Positions 12,056 through 21,924 of a DNA stretch of 64,000 nt are shown piece after piece (positions within the stretch are counted from its first letter, which is position 1; each line of letters starts with the position of its first letter). The DNA is from Lonicera japonica (lineage: Eukaryota > Streptophyta > Magnoliopsida > Dipsacales > Caprifoliaceae). The DNA is taken from assembly GCA_021464415.1 (NCBI GenBank), contig JAKCWG010000189.1, positions 1 through 64,000 of the forward strand, read 5' to 3'. Under the pieces are notes generated by a model, which saw only the letters and a list, made by a program, of their open reading frames with translations, searched no databases and was not told where the DNA came from. A program made the translations under genes and the position numbers.

Positions 12056-12242
12056 ATTTAATAATTAATTTCCTTATTTATTGGTTAAACCAAAAATACA
12101 ATTAGTTAAATTAATAATAAATGTATTAATTATATAATATACTTCAATACATTACTAACCAATTATTTTCACATATTTATTACTAACACTAACAACTTTA
12201 TCAAACATTAAAGCCATGTGCATGTGCACAAAACCTAGTCCT

Positions 12243-12960
12243 TTAAAAAAATAAAAACAAAAAGGAAAGAAAAAAACAGAGAAAGAGAGAGAGAAGAGAA
12301 TTCCTTCCCCCTCCCCCTCCCTTGCCAACCCTACTCGAACTCAAACGGCTCAACCGAATCAAAAACAGAAGCGGAGTCACATTGTTGATAAAGGATGGAT
12401 GGTGGAGATCGTAGATAAATATGGGGTTGATGATGGATATCGGTGGTGGGTGGAGATTGGGACCCGAAATGAGGAAGTTCCAATCGAGAAGCTTGAGATT
12501 TAGGTGAGGTGAGGTATGGCTGGAAATGAGCGACGGAGGTGAGGTATGGCCGAAAATTGAGATTCGACAATGTGTACAGCCGTAGATAAAAAGCGACAAT
12601 GAAAGTTTACAATGGTCGACCTCGAAAAATGGTGGTGGAGAAAATTACATCTAATTAAGGGTAGTACATGGTTTAATAAGCCCAAAGATGGGTAGAACCA
12701 AATTGGACATAAAAAGAAAAAAATGGCAATTGTTCATGAAGAAATGATAGGTATGGGTAGTGGATATGTGTGGCAATAGAGATGTATGATAATGGAGGAA
12801 GAACATGAAGCTCCCCTCACTCTTTTGTGTATGATGGCGGGTGGTGCCGACGAGTGCAAGGTTCGGTTAGGGTTAGGTTTTAAATTAGAATGGGGATGAA
12901 GAAGAATGGAGATCGGAGGTCGAGATGGAGATTGGAGGTGGAGGTGTTGATGAATTAAAT
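12243..12960. other. G-rich block inside the TIR element, no gene supported
   Basis: The plus strand is rich in gga, ggtgg and gatgg words. Minus-strand open frames here (12243-12599, 12331-12570) are low-complexity, rich in Ser/Pro/Leu, and match no family. It may be leader or promoter-like sequence of the transposon. Confidence 0.45.
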
Positions 12961-13029
12961 TCTTTTTCTTTTTCTTTTTTTTAAATGTTAATTATAGGTG
13001 GATTAAAGGCATGTGCAAATCATGTTTCT

Positions 13030-13140
13030 CTCAATTTTTGACGGAAATTAACAGAATTTGCACCAAAGTCTAATTTTGAAACAAAAAAGTACTTACGTCT
13101 AATTTCGCCCATTATTGGAGTACCTAAATTTAAATTTCCC
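13030..13140 (-). repeat. Right terminal inverted repeat
   Basis: The reverse complement matches 9252-9360, including gcaccaaagtctaatttt and the aattt...ggtact outer part, with scattered substitutions. The divergence suggests an old insertion. Confidence 0.75.
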
Positions 13141-13449
13141 TTCTTTTAAGGACTCGTTTAATAAAAAAGTTGAAAAATGATTAAAAAGCAACTAGTTTTT
13201 ATAAGAAGTTGAAAGATGGTATAATCGTTATTGACGCCCTTCGAGGAGAAGGCTCTTCGGAGCTAAGGGTGCTATAGCAATATTGGTATGATGGATAATG
13301 GTTGGAGTGTTGTTTGTTGTTTGTCAAGGTGGATTTTTGTGAAATTTGGCTCACTAAGTGGTTAAACAACTGTTGTGAGCCAAGGTGGATGTTTGTTGTT
13401 TCATTGTTGGATATTTTCAATATAAAAAGATATTAACAAATTATTTATT

Positions 13450-14830
13450 ATGGTTTCCATTGATTAAATATGGAGACCTAACATATATAATAATATATGT
13501 TAAAAATTGGGATGTGAATTAATTATTATAATAGTTGGTAACTACTTGGATGATCAAAAGGATATAATTCAAATTTATAAGCCAATTGTTTCTTCATGAA
13601 AACATGTGATTTTTCATCATGTGACAATTCATGTACCAAAGGGTGCAACTATTCATGAGTGAATGGGTGTAACTCTTCATGAACCAACTCTACAAAATTG
13701 GCTATAAATAGAGGGTAAAACCTCAATTTTGTTTCATCCCAAAAAAACACTTGACTCCATATCTCTTTCTTCTTCTTTGGGCATTATTAACGTTATAATT
13801 AGAGTGTTCTGAATGGTTAGTACTGATGTGATCCAGCCTAGCTCTCCATTCAATTCAACCAAGGAGTCTAGTGGGTTCATAAATGAAGACTCAATAATGC
13901 ACATGTTGAAGGATTGGGCATGGAAATTTGAAGGGAAAGTTAATAAAGTGCTTGTTCTTAGAGCTATAAAGCAATGGAGGTTTCTGAAAGGTTATCGAAC
14001 GAAGGATTGTAAGCTCCTTGGTTTAAAAGAATCGGTCATGGTGGTGCGCGTGTTTGAGCATGATTTTTAGTTTGTTTATTCTCCAAGACTCTTATATTAT
14101 TTCCTTAATTATTTAGGAGTTTATTTTAGTTGTCTTATTTCATTATTCAATAAGGAATAAAGTTAGTAGTTTCCTTTTTAAATAAGTTTCCTTATTGTTT
14201 ATTATTATTTTTCTTATTATATTAGGAATATTTTAGGAGTTATTATTTTTCTTTTTTTTTTAAGTAGAATTAGTTTCCTTATTGTAATAGGATTCTATAG
14301 CTCCTATTTAAAGGAGTTCTTTTCATTGTATTAGATAGAAGTTTTGATAATTAATAATATTGAGAGTTTTCTCTTTGTGTTCTCTAAGAACATGTTAAAT
14401 TGATTCATTCAATTGTTCTTGACTTATTAATTAATTCTCCACCAATTGATTGTGGCGTCTTCGATCATACTAAGGTTCACGCTTCTTTAAGCGTTGGGTT
14501 AAGGTTTTCGCCTTCCATCTTTCAACGAATTCCAAGGTTCTTGATACGTTCGTAGTATAAGGGTTGATGATCCATTAGTCTGGCTAGGAAGGACGATCCG
14601 GGATCGCGTGAGGTACGGGGCATACATAACCCGATACTAATAATTTGGTTATACGTTTCATTGAATCTTGACGGCAATATTCCAATACCCACTGTATATT
14701 CACCAGCTTACTGGAAGAGTAGAATTATTATCTGAAAGAATCGAACATTTTAAGCCTTAAAGTCTAATAATCAATTTTATAATTTTTTTAGTGTTCTCTC
14801 TATTAGACCTATATTTCCCAACAAAAAGTA
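13450..14830 (+). mobile_element. LTR-retroelement-like fragments
   Basis: Two promoter-like blocks resemble retroelement LTRs. One has a TATA box ctataaatag at 13702-13711, followed by a leader and a short open frame. The other has tcctatttaaaggagttc near 14303, followed by a CTTT-rich leader and then GC-richer sequence (14450-14720). Neither paired LTRs nor a primer-binding site could be fixed, and no gag/pol is present. The assignment rests on architecture only. Confidence 0.35.
13813..14070 (+). CDS. Unrecognised 85-codon open frame
   Basis: This ATG-started frame follows a TATA box and leader-like sequence and ends in a TAG just before an LTR-like block. The protein is hydrophilic with basic stretches (KVNKVLVLRAIKQWRF, GYRTKDCK). 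I do not recognise it. Its place suggests a retroelement remnant, and chance is also possible. Confidence 0.2.
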   Translation: MVSTDVIQPSSPFNSTKESSGFINEDSIMHMLKDWAWKFEGKVNKVLVLRAIKQWRFLKGYRTKDCKLLGLKESVMVVRVFEHDF

Positions 14831-15162
14831 TCTTGGTCAAGCTAGCTACTTCCCGTGGTTATGAGCTTGGAGTTTCATACATGAGTCAACTCTAAAAAAA
14901 GGGTTGGGTCGAGTTGCGTAGTGCATGTGACCACTTACTATAAAAGCTTTTTATTTGTTTTATTTCATAAGTTGCATCTTTCAAGTTGAGTTTAGAGAAA
15001 GATTTCTAAGAGAGCTCAAGGGAGATATAAGGCTTGTAATAGCATTTGTACTCCTTTGATTCAATCATTAATATAAACTATTTCTTTGTTGGAATGGCGA
15101 TTTTGTCGATACTATCTAATTTCTATTTGTTGTGTTGGTTAAGTTGTCTTTCTTTTGTTATA
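14831..15162. other. Unassigned DNA up to the Helitron end
   Basis: Holds a promoter-like tataaaagc at 14940 and a leader-like CTCAAG region, perhaps the edge of another LTR fragment. No gene seen. Confidence 0.35.
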
Positions 15163-16121
15163 CTAGGTATTACCCGTGCCGTTCGGCACAGTGAAATAAA
15201 AAAAAATATTAAATACAAATAAAGAGATCCTATGTTCAAATTTTACATGTCAACTTTACTAAATTCACATAATAAACTATCATAGATAAGAATGGCATTA
15301 GGTAGGACTTACGGGTTTTTTTGCCAAATCTTGAATCGTAAATGAAAAAGCATATTAATTTAAGTATAAAATGGTTAGCTTGAATGATAAAATGGTATAC
15401 AACGCTACGGGAGGTTAACAAAACTCACATACATGAAGAGAAGAGGGGGAATAAAAACCGAACAAAATAATATTATACAGGGATATAAAAAATGTATAAA
15501 ACTCACATGCATGCACGGAAACTTTTTTATTCCTATTCCTATTGACTATAAAATGAATATTCAACATACATAAAGGGAAAAATTCAAAAACATATGCACT
15601 ATTCTTAACTTAGGCTACCACTAAAACAAATAAATATACATATCATAAGAGTTACAAGCACCCATATATACATTATTCAAATGAGTTACATAAACCCATA
15701 TACATATACCTTCTTCAAAAAAAATAAAAAGTAAACCACGAAATATTACATTCTTCAAAAGAATAAACAACAAAAAGAGTAGAAAATCTCAAGTATTTTG
15801 ATGGGTGTTTAACCATGAAAATCTTAAGAAAGAGAGAATATATTGTGAGGGAAAAAAGCATTTATTGAGAGAGAAAGAGTGTTCTTGTATTTATAGAAAC
15901 ATTGTTAGGGGAAAAATTGAGAAAATTTTGAAGTTTGAATCTCAAATTTCAAATTGTATATTAAGGTGAAAAAAGACAATAAAAAAGTATTATGTAATTG
16001 GGTAATTTGATATCTTAAAAACACATCTAAAGGGTTTACATTTCTTTTTGTTTTGTAAACAAATTTTGACCATTAGTTAATAATAAGAAAATAAAGAAAA
16101 AAATACATCTTATAATATAGA
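15163..16121 (-). mobile_element. Non-autonomous Helitron, 959 bp
   Basis: Read on the minus strand, the element starts TCTATATTATAAG and ends with hairpin GTGCCG-AA-CGGCAC, then GGGTAATACCTAG. Those are the Helitron hallmarks: 5' TC, a short 3' stem-loop and terminal CTRR. Flanking bases are A before TC and T after CTAG on that strand (complement of T at 16122 and A at 15162), giving the canonical AT insertion site with no target duplication. It has no Rep/helicase and depends on an enzyme in trans. Confidence 0.82.
15176..15189 (-). repeat. Helitron 3' terminal hairpin 1
   Basis: Perfect 6-bp stem GTGCCG/CGGCAC with a TT loop, about 10 bp inside the CTAG terminus. Confidence 0.85.
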
Positions 16122-16535
16122 TAGAAAATTACCGCTAGAAAAAGTGAAATAATTTTAAGAGTAAGGAGAAAATTTTATAATAAGAGTAAGAAAAATAGAT
16201 TATAATTTTAAATATACAAATTTTGTCTTACACGTAACTTTATATCTACAATTTTAAATATACAAACTTTTATTAGTAAATTTTAAATATACAAACTCTT
16301 ATATGGTATTTTGTTTTAAATTTAATATATTTTGAATTTCATAAAAATAGATAGAGAAAAAAGATAAGAGATTAAAATTGATAGGATAAGAGAGATAAAA
16401 AGTTATTGACTTTCTTCATTTGATGGGTTGAAAACACATCTAATGGTCCAAATTTTTTCTTCTTTTTTGCAAATTAATGTGAACCATTGATTAGATAATT
16501 TGGTGATGTGATGGTTATTTCCCTTATAATATAGA
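16122..16535. other. Segment between two Helitron termini, ending in a second TC-type terminus
   Basis: Its last 13 bases (cttataatataga, 16523-16535) repeat the last 13 bases of the 15163-16121 Helitron. It therefore looks like a 5'-terminal fragment of a further copy, abutting the CTAG of the next Helitron head to tail. Confidence 0.55.
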
Positions 16536-16700
16536 CTAGGTATTGCCCGTGCCATCCAGCACGGTGAAATAAAAAAATATATTAAAGAAACCCTATGTTC
16601 GAATTGTACATGTCAACTTTACTAAATTCACATAATAAACTATCATATATAAGAATGGCATTAGGTGGGGCTTACGGGTTATTTTTGCTAAATCTTGAAT
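16536..16700 (-). mobile_element. Second Helitron 3' end of the same family
   Basis: CTAG at 16536-16539, preceded by A, leads into the hairpin CCGTGC-catcca-GCACGG (16547-16564). The next ~140 bp match 15190-15345 closely (tgtcaactttactaaattca, aagaatggcattagg). The stem differs from the first copy in both arms, so base-pairing is retained. The 5' end of this copy was not found; the tandem array at 16690-17960 may lie inside it. Confidence 0.75.
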
Positions 16701-17960
16701 CGTTAAAACCCATATATATTTAACATTCATTTTGAACCCAAATTCGATAAGTGCACTCACGGGATGATTTTTTTTGTTTTTTTTTCAAATTTTTTTTAAC
16801 CAAAATTTGATAAGTTTTTATTTAGTCTCAAATTTTAGATTAAAGCTTTTTTTTCATCTGTTTTTTGTTTTTTAAAGTTTTTTTTTGTTTTTTTTTAAAT
16901 TCCAAATTTGATAAGTTTTCAGATTTTAAGTTTTTATTTACACTATTCAGTGCAATGCACTTACGGTATGATTCTTTCAAATTAACATTAAACCTAAAGA
17001 TTAAAACTCATATATATTTAACATTAATTTTGAACACAAATTTAATACAATGCGCTTACGGTTAGATTTTTTCAAATTTCTACATCTATCTTAGGCTTTT
17101 TTTTCATCTGCTTTTTTTTTTTTTTAACCCAAATATGATAAGTTTTCAATTAGTCTGAAATTTCAAATTTCAAGTTTTTATTTAGACTGTTCACTGCAAT
17201 GCACTTACGGTTTGATTCTTTCAAATTAAAATTAAACCCAAAGATTAAAACTCATATATATTTAACATTAATTTTTAACACAAATCTATATTACAATGCA
17301 CTTATGCTTTGATTCTTTCAAATTTCTGCATCTGTCTTGGGCTTTTTTTTCATCTTTTTTTTTTCCAGTTTTTTCTTCTTTTTTTTTTTTAACCCAAATT
17401 TGATAAGTTTTCATTTAGTCTCAAATTCTAGATTCCAAGTTTTTGCTTACACTATTCACTGCAATGCACTTATGGTTTGATTCTTTCAAATTAACATTAA
17501 ACCCAAAGATTAAAACTAATATATATTTAACAATAATTTTGAACAAAAAAATTTCTACATCTATCTTGGGCTTTTTTCAAGTTTTTCAAACAAAAAAATT
17601 GGGTAAGTGCACCCACAGGTGTATTTTTTCTGTTTTTGTTTTTTTCTTTTGATAAGTGTCTCAAATTTCAGATTTCAAGTTTTTATTTAACATTAAACCC
17701 AAAGATGAAAACCCATATATTTTTAACATTAATTTTAAAACCCAAATTTTGATACACTGCATGTATAATTACACGGAAGTTTACTGCAACGTTTTTTTTT
17801 TTTTGGTCTAAATGCAACTTTTAAACGTTTAATGCAATGTACAGTGCATTTTGAACCCAATTTTGACACCCTTAATTTTATTTTATTTTTCATTTTGAAC
17901 CCAAGTTTTAAAACCCAAATTTTGACACACTGCATCTTTTTCTTTCTTTTTTTTTTCATT
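16690..17960 (+). repeat. ~250-bp tandem array (4-5 units)
   Basis: Units share caatgcacttacggtttgat, ttaacattaaacccaaagat, catatatatttaacattaat and a T-rich tract followed by gataagttttc. The word gcaatgcactta occurs near 16951, 17198 and 17461, giving 247- and 263-bp spacings, with partial units between and after. Expansion beside a Helitron 3' end is typical of internal tandem repeats in these elements. Confidence 0.78.
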
Positions 17961-18239
17961 TTGAACCCAAAGTCCCCGAAACTATATTATATTAGAATAA
18001 AAAATTAAAAATCACATACATACATGAAGAGAGGAACAAAACTCTCATATATACATGAAAAAAAATACATGGAATGACATACATACATGAAGAGAGAAGC
18101 ACAAATTCAAACACAATAAAAATAGAAACCAAGGAGCACCACTTTTGGTGCCAGAGATAGAGGCAACGGAAGTCGGAAGTTTACACGGAAAAGGTGGTGG
18201 TGTAGGTGTAGACATTAGCGATTGTTTAACCATGAAGAT

Positions 18240-19682
18240 TTAAGAGAGAGAATATGTAGAGAGTGAAAAATTGGAGAGGGACGGATGAGAGAGAGAGAGA
18301 GAGAGAAAATACTATTGTCTATTTTTAGTAAATCTTGAGAGAGAGGAAAGAGTGTAAAATGCTTTTTATAATCATTATTATATTTTTTTTTAAAATGTCA
18401 AAAAATTTCACCAAGGGTGCATTTCATTGGCTTGTAGGGAAAACAATTGTGTTTATGATTTTTTTTTTCATCGAACACGTAAATGTAGAATGAAGGTAAA
18501 TTTTCACATTTACAATAATGCCTTCAATAGGGGATGAAGGCGTAGCCAAGTTCATTAAGAAAAAAAATTATGTTTGTAGTATGTGCATGAGTTAGTTGAA
18601 TATTATGTCTATAAGATGATAATGATAATAATTAATGTAATGAATATTATGTCTATAAGACGATAATTATAATAATTAATATAATAAGTTATTTAATTAA
18701 ACCATATCACCTCTATTTTTATTATTAATTATAGTTATTAAATTTTAAATATTGTTAACATATCTCGAGTATAATAATTTTATATGGGCATGTTTGTATA
18801 TTTACCCGTGCCGACTGGCCCTCCCTTAAATTGAATTTCTTTTGTGGATTATCACATATCATGATCCATCATAAATTCATTCTTATTTAATAATGGAATT
18901 TCAAAAAGTGTAATGATCAAACTATTCTAAATCTTATGGCAATTTTTTTTTAAAATTATTTGAGATTTTTTTTGTCTTCATGGAAAAATCATAATCTTAA
19001 CTTCCACTGTTTCATGTAGAATGCCACCATTAACTATCATACATTTTGATAAAATACTAATCTAAATACAATCAACAAAAAGTTAATAAAATATATTTGT
19101 ATCGTCTTTCTTACATTGATTATGTATTAAAGAAAAAGTAACTTTTAATTTGAAGTATCACAAAAAATACTAATTTTTACTTGTCATATAACAAATAATA
19201 TTTTTGGATACATCACATAATCACAGTTTTTTTTTAATTAAAATTTATCTTTACAGTCATATGATTAAATGGAGATATAATAAATTTCTTACTCCGCCAC
19301 TGCATATGTCTATATAACCATAAAAGCTATAACTTTTATTTTAGATTGACTATATAATACACATTTTTTTCCCTAGTTCTGCACTGGACAAATAAATTTT
19401 ATTCTGTTATAAACGATTTTTCTCTCAATAAACTAAGAATAATAATTTGAAACTATCTCAAAAGAATTAATGGGTTCTTAATCAATGCATAGCCACGTGC
19501 CGTAAATGCCCACTTTTAATTTTGAAATGTGTTGAATAAAGTTAGTAATTTAGGGGAAAAAATATGGATAATCTAGACTTAGAGAAAAACTTATAATTTT
19601 CCCTTCTAAAATTACATTATCAAAAATACTATGATGAATTTCTAGTGAATCTCTACATGACTATTTTACTGGTAGATTTTCT
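18240..19682. other. AT-rich intergenic DNA
   Basis: Contains a (GA) tract at 18287-18306, a two-copy ~60-bp duplication (tattatgtctataaga at 18602 and 18647) and a degraded cccgtgccgactggc at 18805 that resembles the Helitron hairpin region without its CTAG. No gene seen. Confidence 0.5.
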
Positions 19683-19843
19683 TGTTTATTTATTTTATTT
19701 TATTTTCTTATTCTAATTATTCTATTTAGAATATTATTTTATTTTTTTATTGTATTATATAGTTAGATTAGATTAGTTTTTTTCTTTTCTATTTATTTTG
19801 TAAAGCTCTATAAATAGAGCGTTCTCTTTATGTAATATTTAAT
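19683..19843 (+). repeat. Upstream LTR-like direct repeat
   Basis: Shares about 160 bp with 21760-21924 in the same orientation. Common words are tttattttattttatttt, ttttattgtatta, atagttaga-tagattag and the promoter-like tataaatagag. The pair flanks the FBD pseudogene. Full LTR termini (TG...CA) could not be defined. Confidence 0.65.
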
Positions 19844-20052
19844 TATTGCTGGCTTCAATGACGTGTAGCCGTTATATAAACAGCCTCTGTGCAGGGTTAC
19901 AAAATCGGACTGCAAGTGAAGGATCTCTCAATTTGTTCGTCGTGCTGAATTCCTATAATCAAGAGAAAGAAGGTTATTATTGTCACCTACTTGACATATA
20001 AGATTAATCAGTTTTTTGATCAAATTACGATGGAGAAAGGCTTGCAGCTACC

Positions 20053-21525
20053 TTGGACTTTGATGGTTCAAACATTTTATGGAAACTTAAACTGAATTTT
20101 GAGTTGGGGATGATGGACACGGAAATTGAACCGTACAGGCCCGGGTACATAAGCTGGGTAAATCAAATATTGGACACACATAAGGGTGCCACCATCGACG
20201 AATTCAAGGTCCAATTTGCTTTAGATTTAACTTCTAGACTAGATATTGATAGATGGATGGATTATCTTTGCATTACAAAAGAAAGCGCGGAAACTTGAGA
20301 TGAACTTAGATCGACTGGAGCTAAATTGGGAGAAGATCTACTTTTTTCCATCACAATATATATCTTGGCCATCCAACCATCAATTCCCTAAGATCCCTCA
20401 AGTTGAACTTTGTAGATGTGACTGGGGAAGTACTTGAGTCATTTTTTTCCAACTGTCCCTTTCTTGAAATTCTAAAAGTGTTAAAAGCTCGAAATGCCTG
20501 GTTGGTGTGAAAGTTTCTGCTGCATCTCCGAAGCTAAGTACTTGGAGATAATCCGCTGCTACAACGTGGAATTTTTAGATACTTCGTCGATAAATCTCAC
20601 ATCGTTGACATACTCTGGACCAGTAGCAAGACTTTGTTTTCAAGAATGCTCCAAATCTTACCGATATTTCATTTGGTGGAGCATACTGTGAAGACATTGT
20701 TCAGAGATTCCATAACCTTCCGATCCCTCTCTCACGCATAGAAAAACTCAAGTTGCATTTAGTTAGTCCTGATTTTGTTGGGTTCAGCGAATTCCCTGAA
20801 TTAAAGAACCTCTCAAGCAATTAGAATTGACATTTATAGAAAGGGATCGATTGGGGCTCCTTTCTTGCACTTCACTCCTAAAGGAATGCCCAATGTTACG
20901 TAGACTTTATGTGCAGTTCTATTGGGTTGAGGACATTGAATTAATAAGCCTACAAAATAAAGAATTGGGCTTAAAATGAGAGGCGAACCCATGAATTTTT
21001 CGAGGGGTGGGTTAGTAGTAATAGATAAAAAAAATCATAAAAAAAAATATCGAGTCATATATAATTAAAAGTATTTAACAAAGTTGAGCTCGACGAGTTT
21101 TTAATGATTTAAATTCACTTATTCCAGACTCTAGCTAATTTATATTGGAACTGGGTTAAGGGGTAGATTAAAACTTAATAAAAGGGTAGGCTAAAACTTA
21201 GAAAAATGGTAGGCTTAAATTAATTTTTTTATTTTTTTTGCTAATGCTAGTAAATTTTTCAAAATTTTCTCCTGTGCTAAAGCCCGCTCTGTCCTCTTAG
21301 GTCCGCCCTTAAAATTCTTAAGTTTGTTGAATTGTCCGGCTTTCGTGGGAGTAATGCCGGTGCGGAGCTGGCCGTGTGTCTCATTAGAAATGCTCCGGCT
21401 CTTAAGAAGATTACAATTGACACTCGCAATCCTATTTATTTGGGAACTCCATTGCCGCCAAAGAGTGTGCGAAGCTTCTGTTAACTGAGCTACTACCTCC
21501 AGAGGCTGAATTCCTCATACTTTGA
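20053..21525 (+). pseudogene. F-box-type FBD/LRR protein pseudogene (N-terminal F-box missing)
   Basis: Pieces in several frames match the plant F-box/LRR/FBD family, whose members act as substrate receptors of SCF ubiquitin ligases. In order: WVNQILDTHKGATIDEFKV and DIDRWMDY, LRR segments (LESFFSNCPFLEILKV, YLEIIRCYNVEFLDTSS, MLRRLYVQFYWVEDIELIS), then the FBD region (KFVELSGFRGSNAGAELAV, NAPALKKITIDTRNP, LLTELLPPEAEFLIL, stop at 21523). The F-box itself (normally the first ~45 residues) is absent. At least five frameshifts occur before 20820. A 330-bp insertion splits the frame at 20978-21307; without it the codons on both sides join smoothly (ELGLKILKF). It is flanked by LTR-like direct repeats, so a retroelement-captured copy is possible. 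Confidence 0.85.
20978..21307. mobile_element. hAT-type MITE, 330 bp, inserted in the FBD pseudogene
   Basis: The host 8-mer CTTAAAAT is present at both borders (20970-20977 and 21308-21315). Inner ends are short imperfect inverted repeats: GGCGAACC on the left, and GGCGGACC as the complement of the right. An 8-bp duplication and short ends fit the hAT superfamily. It has no coding capacity. Confidence 0.8.
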
Positions 21526-21691
21526 GGAGGGAGGGTGGCCTTGGTTCATTGATATTATCAAGCTTTCATGGGTTTAGGTCCCATGTCTAATTTAAAGGAA
21601 CCTGTGACTAAATCGAACTCGAGTGGTTTAATGTTTTATATTATTGTAACATGATTACGAATTCATTGAGACAAGTATCATGACTTATTAA

Positions 21692-21714
21692 TATATATAT
21701 ATATATATATATAG
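21692..21714. repeat. (TA)n microsatellite
   Basis: Alternating TA followed by a 13-base poly-A at 21732-21744. Confidence 0.8.
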
Positions 21715-21759
21715 GTTCAAACTTGGTTTATTAAAAAAAAAAAAATGTTAGGTTTCGTC

Positions 21760-21924
21760 GTTTATTTATTTTATTTTATTTCCTTATTCTAGTTATTTCA
21801 TTCACAACATTATTTCCTTTTTTTATTGTATTACATAGTTAGACTAGATTAGTTCTTTCCTTTTCTATTTATGTTGTAAGGCTTTATAAATAGAGTTCTC
21901 TCTTTACATAATATTCAATTTAAT
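21760..21924 (+). repeat. Downstream LTR-like direct repeat
   Basis: Second copy of the 19683-19843 sequence, again with a TATA-like tataaatagag, about 2.08 kb downstream. Divergence is roughly one base in eight by eye. Confidence 0.65.

Larger units (their letters stand above)
9252..13140. mobile_element. 3.9-kb element with long terminal inverted repeats, carrying Helitron debris
   Basis: The left end (9252-9360) and the reverse complement of the right end (13030-13140) match along about 90-110 bp. Shared words include aaattagac, agtact/ggtact and aaaattagactttggtgca. Long TIRs with internal subrepeats suggest a MULE-type or foldback DNA transposon. No transposase for these ends was seen, so it is non-autonomous. 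A clear target duplication could not be fixed in the T-rich flanks. The inside holds degenerate repeats (9485-9720), a Helitron Rep fragment (11412-12055) and a G-rich block (12300-12960). Confidence 0.72.

Noticed and set aside
12243..12599. 118-codon minus-strand frame inside the TIR element
   Set aside because: Low-complexity Ser/Pro/Leu/Phe translation of a G-rich transposon segment; no domain recognised.
18800..18830. Third Helitron 3' end near cccgtgccgactggc
   Set aside because: No CTAG terminus and the second stem arm does not pair; at most a decayed relic.
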